A stretch of 64,000 nt of DNA from Paracoccaceae bacterium (GCA_030066905.1 JASJAR010000002.1:1-64000), one strand, 5' to 3'; counted from the stretch's first letter, positions 17,221 to 27,065 are shown. Program-made: numbers and translations. Notes: generated by a model not told the origin, from the sequence alone.

Positions 17221-17867
17221 TCCGCCGCCCGGGCCACTGGCGGGGGGGCGCCTGCGAGAAACAACCGCGTTGCGAGATCTTCCATATCCGTCCCCGCCCG
17301 ATCGATGGCGCTTTCGAACCAGGCCAGCGCCACACCGGCGGGGATCGCCACGCCCATCCCCATCGCCGTCGTCAGAAGCGCAACCCAGATGCCTCCGGCA
17401 AGAGCAGCGGCATCGGCCCCGGCACCGGCCGCTTCGAGAGCCTGAAAGGCCTCGATCATGCCGAGCACGGTGCCGAACAGCCCCAGAAGCGGCGCGATGG
17501 TGACGACGAGTTCGAGCGCCCGGAGCCCGCGCCGGGCAGCCTCGAGGCGCGCCCGTCCGACCCGTTCGACCTCTTCGCGTTGGGCCGCATCGCTGGCGGC
17601 CCCGAGCCGCGCCTCGATCGCGGCCCGGACCAGGCCACTGCGCAACGTCTCGCGCCCCGACACGGCCGTCCGCGCGGCATCGACGTCACCGAGCGCAAAG
17701 GCCGCAACACCCGCCTCGGCGGCCCGGCCGCCCGACCAGGCCCCGAGAGACAGGAGCCGGGCGGTCTTCCAGAAGATGAGCGTCAGCGTGAAGACCGACA
17801 GGGCCAGAAGCAGCCAGACGACCGGTCCGCCCGCCACCAAGAGACCGCCTTCGGCACCCATAGACAT
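17217..17867 (-). CDS. exbB: ExbB/TolQ/MotA-family proton channel protein
   Basis: 216 residues. TM1 near residues 14-33 (GGPVVWLLLALSVFTLTLIF). The conserved MotA/TolQ/ExbB core runs from about residue 116, with IAPLLGLFGTVLGMIEAFQAL and then GIWVALLTTAMGMGVAIPAGVAL. With the two ExbD proteins it should form an inner-membrane motor using the proton gradient. It is first in a minus-strand run that continues into coxS-coxM. Confidence 0.85.
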   Translation of the reverse strand: MSMGAEGGLLVAGGPVVWLLLALSVFTLTLIFWKTARLLSLGAWSGGRAAEAGVAAFALGDVDAARTAVSGRETLRSGLVRAAIEARLGAASDAAQREEVERVGRARLEAARRGLRALELVVTIAPLLGLFGTVLGMIEAFQALEAAGAGADAAALAGGIWVALLTTAMGMGVAIPAGVALAWFESAIDRAGTDMEDLATRLFLAGAPPPVARAAE

Positions 17868-17944
17868 CTCCCAACGTTGCGCGCCGGATCGTGCCTGTCC
17901 CCGACCGGCTTGGCAATGGGGCCGGGTGGTGCGTGGCGGGCGCC

Positions 17945-19555
17945 TCAGGCGACCTCCAGTATCCCGCCCGACAGCGCGCCGAGCGTTACGCCGCCCCCAT
18001 CCAAGGCGACCTCGCCGACGCGCGGCCCCACGAGCGCCAAGGTCTCTTCCATCGAGACCGATTGGTCCGTCGCTCCAAGGTTAAACAGACAGAGCCGCCG
18101 GTCTGCCCCCGCGCCCCGCCAGAACCCCAACACATCCCCGCCCGCGTCGACAAACGCGATGCCGCCGCTCCGAAGGGCAGGCGCGCCTTTCCGGAACGCC
18201 AGCATCTCGCGGTAGAACTCGAGCACCGACCCCGGAACACCGTCCTGGGTATCGACCGCCATCTCGGCATGAGGCGCCTTCACCGGAAGCCAGGTTTCGC
18301 CGGCGCCGCTGAACCCCGCATGTTGTGCTGCCGCCGCCCAGGGCATTGGCGTGCGGGCGCCGTCCCGTCCCTTGTTCTCGGGCCAGAATTTCAAACCGAC
18401 AGGGTCGGTCAGCTCGGCATAGTCGAGCGCGGCTTCCGGCAAACCCAGTTCCTCGCCCTGGTAGAGGCAGATCGACCCCTTGAACGACAAAAGCAGCATC
18501 GCGCAGAGCTTTGCCAGCCGGTCGGGATCGTCGCTGTGTTCTGCCCATCGGGTCAGGTGACGCGGCACGTCGTGATTGGAAAACGCCCAGGCCGGCCACC
18601 CTTCGCCACCGGCGACCGCATCGAAGGCCCCCATGGCCTTTCGGAAATGCGCCGCCGTGAAGGTCGGCCCCAGCAATTCGAAGGAATACGCCATGTGGAG
18701 GCGCTTGCCCGTCGTATAGGCCGCCATCGTCTCAAGCGACCGGGCACCGTCGCCGACCTCGCCAACGGCAACGGCCCCGTAACGGTCGAGCATGGACCGG
18801 AAGCGCTTCAGAAAGACGAGGTTCTCGGGGCGCGACTTGTCGTAGAGATGGGCCTGGTAGCCATAGGTGTTCTCAGGCCCCATTTCGGGCTTGCCGTCGC
18901 CGATGGGCGGGTTGTCGGTGAGCTTGGCGTCATGGAACTGGTAATTCACCGAATCCATGCGAAATCCGTCCACCCCGCGCTCCAGCCAGAACCGGGTCGT
19001 CTCCAGAAGCGCCTCCTGCACCTCCGGGTTGTGGAGGTTCATCTGCGGCTGGGACGGAAGGAAATTGTGCATGTAGTATTGCCGGCGGGCGGGTTCCCAG
19101 GCCCAGGCCGGGCCGCCGAACACCGATTGCCAGTTATTGGGCATCGACCCATCCGGTTTCGGGTCCGCCCAGACATACCAGTCGGCCTTCGGGTTCGCGG
19201 TGTCCGCCCGGCTTTCGTCGAACCAGCGATGGGCATCGGAGGTGTGGGGGTAGACCTGGTCGATCGTGACCTTCAGCCCCAGCCGATGGGCCTCGGCGAC
19301 CAGAGCGTCGAAATCCTCGATCGTCCCGAAAGCCGGATCGACGCCGCAGTGGTCGGCGATGTCGTAGCCCATATCGGCCATCGGCGAGGGAAAGAACGGC
19401 GAGAGCCAGATCGCGTCGACACCGAGGTCGGCCACATGCCCCAGCCGGCGTGTGATCCCACGGAGGTCGCCGAGGCCGTCGCCATCATCGTCCTGAAACG
19501 AGCGCGGATAGATCTGGTAGATCACCGCCCCCCGCCACCAGTCATTCGCGCTCAT
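17945..19555 (-). CDS. aglA: GH13 alpha-glucosidase (AglA-like)
   Basis: 536 residues with the complete GH13 catalytic set: nucleophile Asp201 in DGFRMDSVN, acid/base Glu266 in AVGEVGD and Asp329 in FSNHDVPR. The N-terminus WWRGAVIYQIYPRSFQDDDGDGLGDL matches subfamily GH13_23/30 alpha-glucosidases. No signal peptide, so it hydrolyses imported maltose, sucrose or trehalulose-type glucosides in the cytoplasm. AAGGGG precedes the ATG. It is divergent from soeA across about 180 bp. No alpha-glucoside transporter is directly attached; the ABC genes at 25-29.5 kb are a candidate but not linked. Confidence 0.88.
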   Translation of the reverse strand: MSANDWWRGAVIYQIYPRSFQDDDGDGLGDLRGITRRLGHVADLGVDAIWLSPFFPSPMADMGYDIADHCGVDPAFGTIEDFDALVAEAHRLGLKVTIDQVYPHTSDAHRWFDESRADTANPKADWYVWADPKPDGSMPNNWQSVFGGPAWAWEPARRQYYMHNFLPSQPQMNLHNPEVQEALLETTRFWLERGVDGFRMDSVNYQFHDAKLTDNPPIGDGKPEMGPENTYGYQAHLYDKSRPENLVFLKRFRSMLDRYGAVAVGEVGDGARSLETMAAYTTGKRLHMAYSFELLGPTFTAAHFRKAMGAFDAVAGGEGWPAWAFSNHDVPRHLTRWAEHSDDPDRLAKLCAMLLLSFKGSICLYQGEELGLPEAALDYAELTDPVGLKFWPENKGRDGARTPMPWAAAAQHAGFSGAGETWLPVKAPHAEMAVDTQDGVPGSVLEFYREMLAFRKGAPALRSGGIAFVDAGGDVLGFWRGAGADRRLCLFNLGATDQSVSMEETLALVGPRVGEVALDGGGVTLGALSGGILEVA

Positions 19556-19732
19556 CTGCGGCCCCTTTGCCGATAGGTGCGCCGACCGTGGCGAGACGGG
19601 GCGCGAAGGTCAATTCCCGCAGGGATGCGGGATCGGTCCGCATGCTCGGCCTTGATCGCGCAGCACCGAAAAAATCCGGTCGCATCTGCCGGAGTTAAGC
19701 GACTAATGTCCTTCCCGGAGGACCACTGCCGG

Positions 19733-22567
19733 ATGCCCATCGAACCCGCCCTGGAACTGTCGCCCAGACCCTCCGACGAGGTGCGCCAGACCACCTGCTA
19801 CATGTGCGCCTGCCGCTGCGGGATCAACGTGCACATGAAGGGCGGCCCCGACGGCAAAATGGAGGTGGCCTATATCGAGGGCAACCGCGACCACCCGGTG
19901 AACCGGGGCGTGCTCTGCGCCAAGGGCGCGGCGGGCATCATGCAGCACCTCTCGCCGGCCCGGCTTCGCGCGCCGCTTTTGCGCGACGGACCGAGGGGCT
20001 CGGGGAAATTCAAGGAAATCTCCTGGGACGAAGCCCTGACCCTCGCCACCACCTGGCTCTCCCAGATCCGCCATACCGCGCCCGAAAAGCTCGCCTTCTT
20101 CACCGGCCGCGACCAGTCTCAAAGCTTCACCTCCTGGTGGGCCCAAGCCTTCGGCACCCCGAACTACGCCGCCCATGGCGGCTTCTGCTCGGTCAACATG
20201 GCCGCGGCGGGTATCTACACGATGGGCGGGGCGTTCTGGGAATTCGGCGCGCCGGACTGGGAGCGCACCAGGCTCTTCCTCCTCTTCGGGGTGGCCGAGG
20301 ACCACGATTCGAACCCGATCAAGATGGGGCTGGGGCGCCTCAAAGAACGCGGCGCCAAGTTTATCGGCGTCAACCCCATCCGCACCGGCTACAATGCGGT
20401 CGCCGATGAGTGGATCGGCATTACCCCCGGCACCGATGGGCTTTTGATCCTCTCCCTCATCCATTGTCTGATGAAGGCGGGGAAGATCGATGTCGACTAC
20501 CTCGCCCGCTGGACCAACGCCCCCTGTCTCGTGAATGCCGACGAGACCTCCCCCGACCACGGCGTCCTTCTGCGCGACGTCGCCGGCAAGGAACTCGTCA
20601 TCGACCGACGGACCGGCGCGCTTGTCCCCTTCGACACGGCCGGCGTGCGTCCCTCCCTCACCGCGACCCACGCGGTCGGCGGTGTCACCCACCGCACCGT
20701 CATGGCCCATATGGCCGAGACCTATCTCTCGGACGACTACGCGCCGGAAGCCGTCGCCGAGCGCACCGGGGTCACAGCACCCCGCATCCGCGCGCTCGCC
20801 GCCGAGATCGCCCGGGCCGCCTTCGAGGATCCGATCGTCCTCGACCGGCCCTGGACCGACTTCCGCGGCGAGCGTCACGAGACCATGGTCGGCCGCCCCG
20901 TCTCGGTCCACGCCATGCGCGGCATCTCGGCCCATTCGAACGGGTTCCAAACCGCCCGCGCGCTCCATGTCCTGCAAATCCTCATCGGCGCGGTGGAAAC
21001 CCCGGGCTCGATGCGCTTCAAACCGCCCTATCCGAAACCGGCAACCGCGCACCCCAGGCCCCACGGCTTCCCCCGCCCAGGTCTCCCCCTCGACGGGCCG
21101 CATCTCGGCTTCGTCCACGACCCCGACGACCTACTCATCAACGACAACGGCCTTCCCCGCCGCATCGACAAGGCCTTCACCTGGGAGAACCCGATGTCGG
21201 CCCATGGGCTGATGCATATGGTCATCTCCAACGCCCATGCCGGCGACCCCTACAAGATCGACACGCTCTTTCTCTACATGGCCAACATGGCCTGGAACTC
21301 CTCGATGAGCACGTCCCGGGTTATGGAGATGCTCACCGACAAAGACGAAAGCGGCGAATACGTGATCCCCCGCATCATCTATTCGGATGCCTATTCGTCG
21401 GAAATGGTCGCCTATGCCGACCTCGTCCTCCCCGACACCACCTATCTCGAGCGCCACGACTGCATATCGCTCCTCGACCGGCCCATCTCGGAGCCCGAGG
21501 CCGCCGCCGACGCCATCCGCTGGCCCGTGGTCGAGCCCGACCGAGACGTGCGGGGCTTCCAGTCGGTGATGCTCGACCTCGGCCACCGCCTCGGCCTGCC
21601 GGGGATGTCGAACGACGACGGGACGCCAACGTACAAAGACTACGCCGATTACATGACCCGCCACATCCGCCGCCCCGGCATCGGCCCGCTTGCCGGCTGG
21701 CGCGGCGACGGCAGCTCGGAGGGTCGCGGCGAGGCCAACCCCGACCAGATCGAGCGCTACCGCGAAAACGGGGCCTTCTGGATGGCCCACATCCCCCAGG
21801 AGGCGCAGTTCTTCAAACCCTGGAACGCCGCCTATCAGGATTGGGCGGTGGCCCTCGGTCTCTACGACAAGCCGCTCCCGTACCTTTTCTCGCTCTACGC
21901 CGAACCCCTTCGCCGCTTCCAGCTCGCCGCCGAGGGCAAGCACCGCCTCTCCCCGCCAGACCACCTCCGCGAGCGCATGCTCACGACGATGACCCCGCTG
22001 CCAACCTGGTACGCGCCGTTCGAGGAGAGCGAGATCGACGCGGACGCCTACCCGCTCCACGCCCTCACCCAGCGCCCCATGGCGATGTACCATTCCTGGG
22101 GCTCGCAGAACGCCTGGCTGAGGCAGATACACGGGCAAAACCCGCTCTACATCCCAAGGCCGGTCTGGGAGGAACAGGGGTTTAGGGAGGGCGACTGGGC
22201 CCGCGTCACCTCCCCCGACGGCGAAATCACCGTCCCCGCCGCACGGATGGACGCGCTCAACGACAATACCGTCTGGACCTGGAACGCCATCGGTAAACGC
22301 AAAGGCGCCTGGGCCCTCGGCCGGGCCGCACCGGAAGCCACCAAAGGCTTCCTCCTCAACCACCTCATCCACGAGCTTCTGCCCGAAAAGGGCGACGGGC
22401 TGCGCTGGTCGAACTCCGATCCCGTCACCGGCCAGGCGGCCTGGTTCGATCTCCGGGTGCGGATCGAACGCGTCGAGCCGCAAGCTCGGAGCACGCCCAG
22501 CCACAAGCCCCAGCGCTCGCCGGTCCCGCGCGCGCCCCGAATGCTCCGGCGGCAAAGCGGCCGATGA
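19733..22567 (+). CDS. soeA: Sulfite dehydrogenase molybdoprotein subunit (SoeA-like)
   Basis: 944 residues of the DMSO-reductase superfamily. The N-terminal [4Fe-4S] motif CYMCACRCGINV...GVLCAKG is followed by the molybdopterin domains and a C-terminal MopB-binding domain. There is no Tat signal, so the enzyme is cytoplasmic, as in the SoeABC system that oxidises sulfite to sulfate at the inner face of the membrane. The start is ATG 19733 (GGAGGA 10 bases upstream); ATG 19706 (GGAG upstream) is an alternative. The C-terminus has an unusual Pro/Arg-rich tail. It overlaps the next gene by 4 bp. Assignment to sulfite rather than thiosulfate or polysulfide is by resemblance and gene order. Confidence 0.75.
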   Translation: MPIEPALELSPRPSDEVRQTTCYMCACRCGINVHMKGGPDGKMEVAYIEGNRDHPVNRGVLCAKGAAGIMQHLSPARLRAPLLRDGPRGSGKFKEISWDEALTLATTWLSQIRHTAPEKLAFFTGRDQSQSFTSWWAQAFGTPNYAAHGGFCSVNMAAAGIYTMGGAFWEFGAPDWERTRLFLLFGVAEDHDSNPIKMGLGRLKERGAKFIGVNPIRTGYNAVADEWIGITPGTDGLLILSLIHCLMKAGKIDVDYLARWTNAPCLVNADETSPDHGVLLRDVAGKELVIDRRTGALVPFDTAGVRPSLTATHAVGGVTHRTVMAHMAETYLSDDYAPEAVAERTGVTAPRIRALAAEIARAAFEDPIVLDRPWTDFRGERHETMVGRPVSVHAMRGISAHSNGFQTARALHVLQILIGAVETPGSMRFKPPYPKPATAHPRPHGFPRPGLPLDGPHLGFVHDPDDLLINDNGLPRRIDKAFTWENPMSAHGLMHMVISNAHAGDPYKIDTLFLYMANMAWNSSMSTSRVMEMLTDKDESGEYVIPRIIYSDAYSSEMVAYADLVLPDTTYLERHDCISLLDRPISEPEAAADAIRWPVVEPDRDVRGFQSVMLDLGHRLGLPGMSNDDGTPTYKDYADYMTRHIRRPGIGPLAGWRGDGSSEGRGEANPDQIERYRENGAFWMAHIPQEAQFFKPWNAAYQDWAVALGLYDKPLPYLFSLYAEPLRRFQLAAEGKHRLSPPDHLRERMLTTMTPLPTWYAPFEESEIDADAYPLHALTQRPMAMYHSWGSQNAWLRQIHGQNPLYIPRPVWEEQGFREGDWARVTSPDGEITVPAARMDALNDNTVWTWNAIGKRKGAWALGRAAPEATKGFLLNHLIHELLPEKGDGLRWSNSDPVTGQAAWFDLRVRIERVEPQARSTPSHKPQRSPVPRAPRMLRRQSGR

Positions 22568-23406
22568 GTGCGGCCGACCATACCCCGCCCGGGCCGGCAT
22601 CGACAATCGATGCCGGCGGCCCGCTGCCCATCGCGCTGGCCGCGCTCCTTGCGCTTCAAGCCGGGACCGGGCTCACCGCGCCGGGCCTTTACCGCGACGA
22701 GGGCTGGATCGCAGCGGCCTGGTTCGGAAACGACCTCGTCACGCTCCTTCTTGCGCTTCCGGTCCTCGTCACAGGGGCGGTCTGGCTCAACCGGGGCGGC
22801 GGCGGCGCGGCCTGGATGCTTCTTGCCGGGGCGACCGCCTACGGGGTCTATAACGGCGCGTTCTACCTTCTCGGAGCGACCCTCAACATCGCCTTCCCGC
22901 TCTATGTGGCCATCTCGGTGCTCTCCGCGCTGACCCTCGGGCGCCTCGTCCTGGGCCTTCCGCCCGGTGCGATCGAGGCCGATTTCCCGCACCGCTGGCA
23001 GCGCCGTTTCTGCGCCTTTGCGCTCCTTGCGGTGGGGTCGGGCCTCGGCCTTGTCTGGCTCATGCTCTGGGCCCGCACGGTCCTTCTCGGCGTGGTCCTG
23101 CCTATCGACGAGCCGGTGTTCCGCCTCGTCGCCGCCATCGATCTCGTCCTTCTGGTGCCGGTCCTTCTCGCGGGCGGCGGGCTCCTTTTGCGCCGCGCGC
23201 CCTGGGGCCCGCCGCTGGCGTCCATGGCCGCGACGCTCGGCGCGCTTTATCTCACCGTGCTGACGACGAACTCCGCAGTGCTTATCGCCCGCGGTTATGC
23301 CGAACCCCCGGGCGAACTCCCGGTCTGGGGCGCGCTTCTGGCGCTGATCCTCCTCACGGCGCTCCTGCTCTTTCGCGTTCTTCTCAGAGGCGGGCCCGCC
23401 CGATGA
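22564..23406 (+). CDS. Polytopic membrane protein inserted between soeA and soeB
   Basis: 280 residues with about seven hydrophobic spans (for example PIALAALLALQAGTGLTA, LVTLLLALPVLVTGAVWL, FALLAVGSGLGLVWLMLWA, AIDLVLLVPVLLAGGGLLL, WGALLALILLTALLLFRVLL). I do not recognise the family and see no haem ligand pattern that is decisive. It overlaps soeA and soeB by 4 bp each, so it is made together with the enzyme. SoeABC operons I know of have three genes, so this is an extra component. It may be a second anchor, a quinone-side or export partner, or an unrelated passenger. Confidence 0.7.
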   Translation: MSAADHTPPGPASTIDAGGPLPIALAALLALQAGTGLTAPGLYRDEGWIAAAWFGNDLVTLLLALPVLVTGAVWLNRGGGGAAWMLLAGATAYGVYNGAFYLLGATLNIAFPLYVAISVLSALTLGRLVLGLPPGAIEADFPHRWQRRFCAFALLAVGSGLGLVWLMLWARTVLLGVVLPIDEPVFRLVAAIDLVLLVPVLLAGGGLLLRRAPWGPPLASMAATLGALYLTVLTTNSAVLIARGYAEPPGELPVWGALLALILLTALLLFRVLLRGGPAR

Positions 23407-24149
23407 CGTCCCTGCCCAAAACCACCGAAAAGCGCCTCGGCCTCGCCATCGACCTCGACACCTGCGTGGGCTGTCACGCTTGTGTGACCGCCTGCAAAGG
23501 CTGGAACACCGAGAATTACGGCGCGCCCCTGGCCGATGCCGACCCCTACGGCGCCGCGCCCGAAGGTGCGTTCCTCAACCGCATCCATTCCTTCGAGGTC
23601 ACCCCCGAGGCCGGGCCCGCCCAGCTGGTCCATTTCCCGAAATCCTGCCTTCACTGCGACGACGCCCCTTGCGTCACCGTTTGCCCCACCGGGGCGAGCT
23701 ACAAACGCGTCGAAGACGGCATCGTCCTCGTCAACGAGAGCGCCTGCATCGGCTGCGGCCTCTGCGCCTGGGCCTGCCCCTATGGCGCCCGCGAGATGGA
23801 CCCCGCCGAGAAGGTGATGAAGAAATGCACCCTCTGCGTCGACCGCATCTATAACGAGGCGCTTCCCGAGGAAGACCGGGTGCCGGCCTGTGTGCGCACC
23901 TGCCCCGCCGGCGCGCGGCATTTCGGCGATTTTGGCGATCCCGACAGCACCGTCTCCCGCCTCGCCGCCGAGCGCGGCGGCATCGACCTCATGCCTGAGC
24001 AGGGCACGCGCCCCGTCAACCAATACCTGCCGCCCCGCCCCCGCGACGCCGCGCCCGACCTCGACGTCCTATCCCCCTTCCTCGCGCCCGTCGCCGAAGA
24101 GCCCAAGGGCTTTCTCGGCTGGCTCGACCGCACCCTCGACCGTCTCTAA
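23403..24149 (+). CDS. soeB: Sulfite dehydrogenase iron-sulfur subunit (SoeB-like)
   Basis: 248 residues with four cysteine groups for four [4Fe-4S] clusters: CVGCHACVTAC (about residue 21), CLHCDDAPCVTVCP, CIGCGLCAWACP, and a split fourth group CTLCVDRI...CVRTCPAG. The order is typical of DmsB/PsrB/SoeB electron-transfer subunits. No signal peptide, matching the cytoplasmic SoeA. It would carry electrons from SoeA to the membrane anchor SoeC and the quinone pool. Confidence 0.82.
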   Translation: MTSLPKTTEKRLGLAIDLDTCVGCHACVTACKGWNTENYGAPLADADPYGAAPEGAFLNRIHSFEVTPEAGPAQLVHFPKSCLHCDDAPCVTVCPTGASYKRVEDGIVLVNESACIGCGLCAWACPYGAREMDPAEKVMKKCTLCVDRIYNEALPEEDRVPACVRTCPAGARHFGDFGDPDSTVSRLAAERGGIDLMPEQGTRPVNQYLPPRPRDAAPDLDVLSPFLAPVAEEPKGFLGWLDRTLDRL

Positions 24150-24185
24150 CTCCGACCGGGGACCCCGACCCGCAAAGCGCTGAAC

Positions 24186-25082
24186 ATGCACCCCGCCCCC
24201 TCGATCATCGTCTTCACCGTCCTCTCCGGCCTCGGCTTCGGGCTTCTCGCCTTCCTCGGCCTGGGCCTGCCGGTCGTCACTGGCTGGACGGCGCTCGTCT
24301 TCTTCGCCATCGCCTATCTCCTCGCGGTCGGCGGTCTTGCGGCCTCCACCTTCCATCTCGGCCACCCCGAACGGGCCGTCCTCGCGCTGACCCAATGGCG
24401 CTCGTCCTGGCTCTCCCGCGAAGGGGTGTTCGCCATCGCCGCGCTTCTGGTGATGGCCGCCTACGGCGCGGGGCTGGTCTTTTTCCAGGCCCGCTGGACA
24501 CCCCTCGGCTGGGTCGGCACCGCCCTCAGCCTGGCGACGGTCTTCGCCACCTCGATGATATATGCCCAGCTCAAGACGGTGCCGCGCTGGCACCATTGGT
24601 CGACCCCGGTTCTCTTTGTGGCCTATGCGGTGGCCGGAGGCGCGCTTCTGGCCGGCCAGATCGCCCTTGCCGCCCCATTGCTCCTCGTCGCCGGCGCCGC
24701 CCAGCTTTGGGTCTGGCAAGTGGGCGACACCCGGCTTGCGGCCTCCGGCACGACGCTCGGCACAGCGACCGGGCTCGGCGGCCGGGGCGGCGTGCGGTCC
24801 TTCGAGAAACCCCATACCGGGCCGAACTACCTGACGAAGGAAATGATCCACATCGTCGGCCGCCGCCACGCCCTGAAGCTGAGGATCATCGGGTTTCTCC
24901 TGCTAACGGTCGTCCCCTGGCTGATCCTCGTCGTCCTGCCGTTCTCTCACGCTCTGGCCGGTCTGGCGGTCCTGTCGCACATCGCCGGCGCCTTCATCGC
25001 CCGTTGGCTCTTCTTTGCCGAGGCCGAGCACGTGGTGGGGCTCTATTACGGCGCCCACGCCCCGCCTCCATCCGTCCGGTAA
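24186..25082 (+). CDS. soeC: Sulfite dehydrogenase membrane anchor (SoeC/DmsC-like)
   Basis: 298 residues with eight or so transmembrane helices and the DmsC family pattern: N-terminal MHPAPSIIVFTVLSGLGFGLLAFLGLG, then ASTFHLGHPERAVLALTQWRSSWLSREG. It anchors the enzyme and reduces quinone. It lies 36 bp after soeB. Convergent with the ABC transporter operon to its right, with a GC hairpin between. Confidence 0.82.
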   Translation: MHPAPSIIVFTVLSGLGFGLLAFLGLGLPVVTGWTALVFFAIAYLLAVGGLAASTFHLGHPERAVLALTQWRSSWLSREGVFAIAALLVMAAYGAGLVFFQARWTPLGWVGTALSLATVFATSMIYAQLKTVPRWHHWSTPVLFVAYAVAGGALLAGQIALAAPLLLVAGAAQLWVWQVGDTRLAASGTTLGTATGLGGRGGVRSFEKPHTGPNYLTKEMIHIVGRRHALKLRIIGFLLLTVVPWLILVVLPFSHALAGLAVLSHIAGAFIARWLFFAEAEHVVGLYYGAHAPPPSVR

Positions 25083-25107
25083 ATATTCCTCGGGGGGGGG
25101 CCGCAGG

Positions 25108-25130
25108 CGGGGGGCAGACAGCCCCCCTCC
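25108..25130. terminator. Shared hairpin between convergent operons
   Basis: Stem GGGGGGC (25110-25116) / GCCCCCC (25122-25128) with loop AGACA lies between the soeC stop and the permease stop on the other strand. It is symmetric enough to end transcription from both sides. No T-tract, so moderate confidence. Confidence 0.45.
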
Positions 25131-25155
25131 GCCGGCAGAGCCAGGCGCGCCCGGC

Positions 25156-26037
25156 CTAGCCCTTGACCGCACCCGCCGTCAGCCCACTGACGATCTGGCG
25201 CTGGAAGAAGAGGACCATGATGAAGAGCGGCACCGTCGCCGAGACCACCGCGGCCACGGCGAACATCACGTTCCCCTCGGTCTGGGTCGTGCCCATGAAG
25301 GCGTTGATCGCCGGGATCATCGTGCGGTTGCTCTCCGACAAGACCATCGTGGTGACGGCGAAATCGTTATAGGCGAGCAGGAACGAGAACAGCCCCGTGG
25401 TGATCACGCCGGGCCACATCACCGGGATGATCACCCGCCGGAAGGCCTGAAACTGGGTGCAGCCGTCGACCTTCGCACTCTCGTCGAGCTCCTTCGGGAT
25501 CGATTCGAAGAACGAATGCAGCATCCAGAGCGTGAACGGCTGGTTGATCGCCACGAGCACAATGATCGAGGTCGGCAAGTACCCCCAGACGTTCCAGTCG
25601 AAGAACACCGGCAGGTAGCCCGAGACCAGCGTGATCGGCGGCATCGCGCGGAAGATCAGCGCAAGGATCAAAAGCCAGAAGACATACTTGAAACCTGAGC
25701 GCGACAGCGCATAGGCCCCGAGCGTCCCGATGGTCAGCGACGTCGCAACCACGAAGAGGCAGACAATCGTCGTGTTGATCGCATTCCGCCAGAACTCCTC
25801 CTGCACCCAGGCACCGAAATACCCCGCACCGGTGAAGGGCGTGCCGTATGTCGCCTCGGTGTTCCGCCCGAAGATGGCGTTGGTCCAGTCGGCGATGGAG
25901 AAGAAATCGAGCTCCACCTTGAACGACCCCCACACCGTCCACACGAAGGGGAAGGCGGCCATGATCAGCCAGACGACGATGAAGAGGTTGAGCCCGATCC
26001 TGAGGCCGAGCGGCTTTCTCTGAGCAATCGACGACAT
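25156..26037 (-). CDS. Sugar ABC transporter permease (MalG/UgpE type)
   Basis: 293 residues, six TM helices. It has the binding-protein-dependent permease EAA loop (about residues 190-210: PKELDESAKVDGCTQFQAFRRVIIP) and the MalG-type C-terminus ending RQIVSGLTAGAVKG. It is the CUT1 partner of the permease at 26037-27065 and overlaps its stop codon. It is the last gene of an ATPase-SBP-permease-permease unit on the minus strand. Substrate unknown. Confidence 0.85.
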   Translation of the reverse strand: MSSIAQRKPLGLRIGLNLFIVVWLIMAAFPFVWTVWGSFKVELDFFSIADWTNAIFGRNTEATYGTPFTGAGYFGAWVQEEFWRNAINTTIVCLFVVATSLTIGTLGAYALSRSGFKYVFWLLILALIFRAMPPITLVSGYLPVFFDWNVWGYLPTSIIVLVAINQPFTLWMLHSFFESIPKELDESAKVDGCTQFQAFRRVIIPVMWPGVITTGLFSFLLAYNDFAVTTMVLSESNRTMIPAINAFMGTTQTEGNVMFAVAAVVSATVPLFIMVLFFQRQIVSGLTAGAVKG

Positions 26038-27065
26038 CAGGCGGGCCTCCCCCGGAAATCGCGCCAGGTCCGGATGAGAACCGGCGACAGCAGGATCGCC
26101 ACACCGAGGATTGTCAGCACCGAGGTCGTCGCAGCGGCCGACAATTGCCGCGTCTCCCCGCCGAGATCGTTGAAGATGATCCAGGAGAGCGAGGTCGCAT
26201 GGGCTGCGGCGGTGAACCCGATGATGGGTTCGAAGACCCTGAAGTTGTCCATCAACTGAATGAGCGCCACGAAGGTCACCAGCGGCATCAGATGGGGGAT
26301 CGTCACGTATCGGATCTGCTGCCAGCGCGTCGCCCCGTCGATCATGGAGCTTTCGAGCGTGTCCTGCGGAACCGTCTGGAGCCCCGCGTAGAAAACGACG
26401 AAGGCGAAGGGCGCCGAAGACCAGATGCCGTAGACGATAAGCGAGATCCACATCAGCGGTGTCGACGCCTTGAGCGAGAGATCGGGGTCGTCGGCGAGAT
26501 ACTGAATGAAGTTCCCCAGAACCCCCCGCGCGTCGATCATCCAGAAGAGGATGAGCGAGCCCACCAGCGGCGTCACGATCATCGGCAGGAGCGAGAAGAA
26601 GATCATCAGGCCCCTCAGATGCCGGTGGAGCGAGTTCACCGCCACGGCGATGGCGAACCCGAGCGCGATGAGCGCCGGCGTGCAAACGAATGTATAGGTC
26701 AGCGTGAACGCGAGGGCGCGGTAGAACGGAAGGTTGAACACGATCGACCAGAACTCGCTCCAGCTCTCGCTCGTCGTCCAGGCCTGGCCGATCTCGGCGG
26801 TCGCCAGATGCCCCCGGTCGAGATAGATGTCGAAGCCTGCAAACCGCCCCAGCGGCGCCTCCTCCCAGAGCTCGGCCGTCGCCTCCTGGTCGATGGTGAT
26901 CGAGGTATTGCAGCCGAAGGGCCCGCAATTCTCCGTCTCGATCAGTACCGCCTCATGGGGCAGGAAGAACGACTGCGTGACCACCGAAACGATGGGGGCT
27001 GCGATGAAGACAAGCATCGCCAGCGCCGTCGGCAGGAAGAACCAGAAGAAGGTGCGGTGTTTCAT
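26037..27065 (-). CDS. Sugar ABC transporter permease (MalF/UgpA type)
   Basis: 342 residues. After TM1 there is an unusually long periplasmic insertion (about residues 35-110, containing NCGPFGCNTSITID with a possible disulfide) before TM2. The EAA loop is at VPQDTLESSMIDGATRWQQIRYVTIP. This MalF-like enlargement contacts the binding protein. It pairs with the downstream permease. The gene is 72 bp after the binding-protein gene. Confidence 0.85.
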   Translation of the reverse strand: MKHRTFFWFFLPTALAMLVFIAAPIVSVVTQSFFLPHEAVLIETENCGPFGCNTSITIDQEATAELWEEAPLGRFAGFDIYLDRGHLATAEIGQAWTTSESWSEFWSIVFNLPFYRALAFTLTYTFVCTPALIALGFAIAVAVNSLHRHLRGLMIFFSLLPMIVTPLVGSLILFWMIDARGVLGNFIQYLADDPDLSLKASTPLMWISLIVYGIWSSAPFAFVVFYAGLQTVPQDTLESSMIDGATRWQQIRYVTIPHLMPLVTFVALIQLMDNFRVFEPIIGFTAAAHATSLSWIIFNDLGGETRQLSAAATTSVLTILGVAILLSPVLIRTWRDFRGRPA

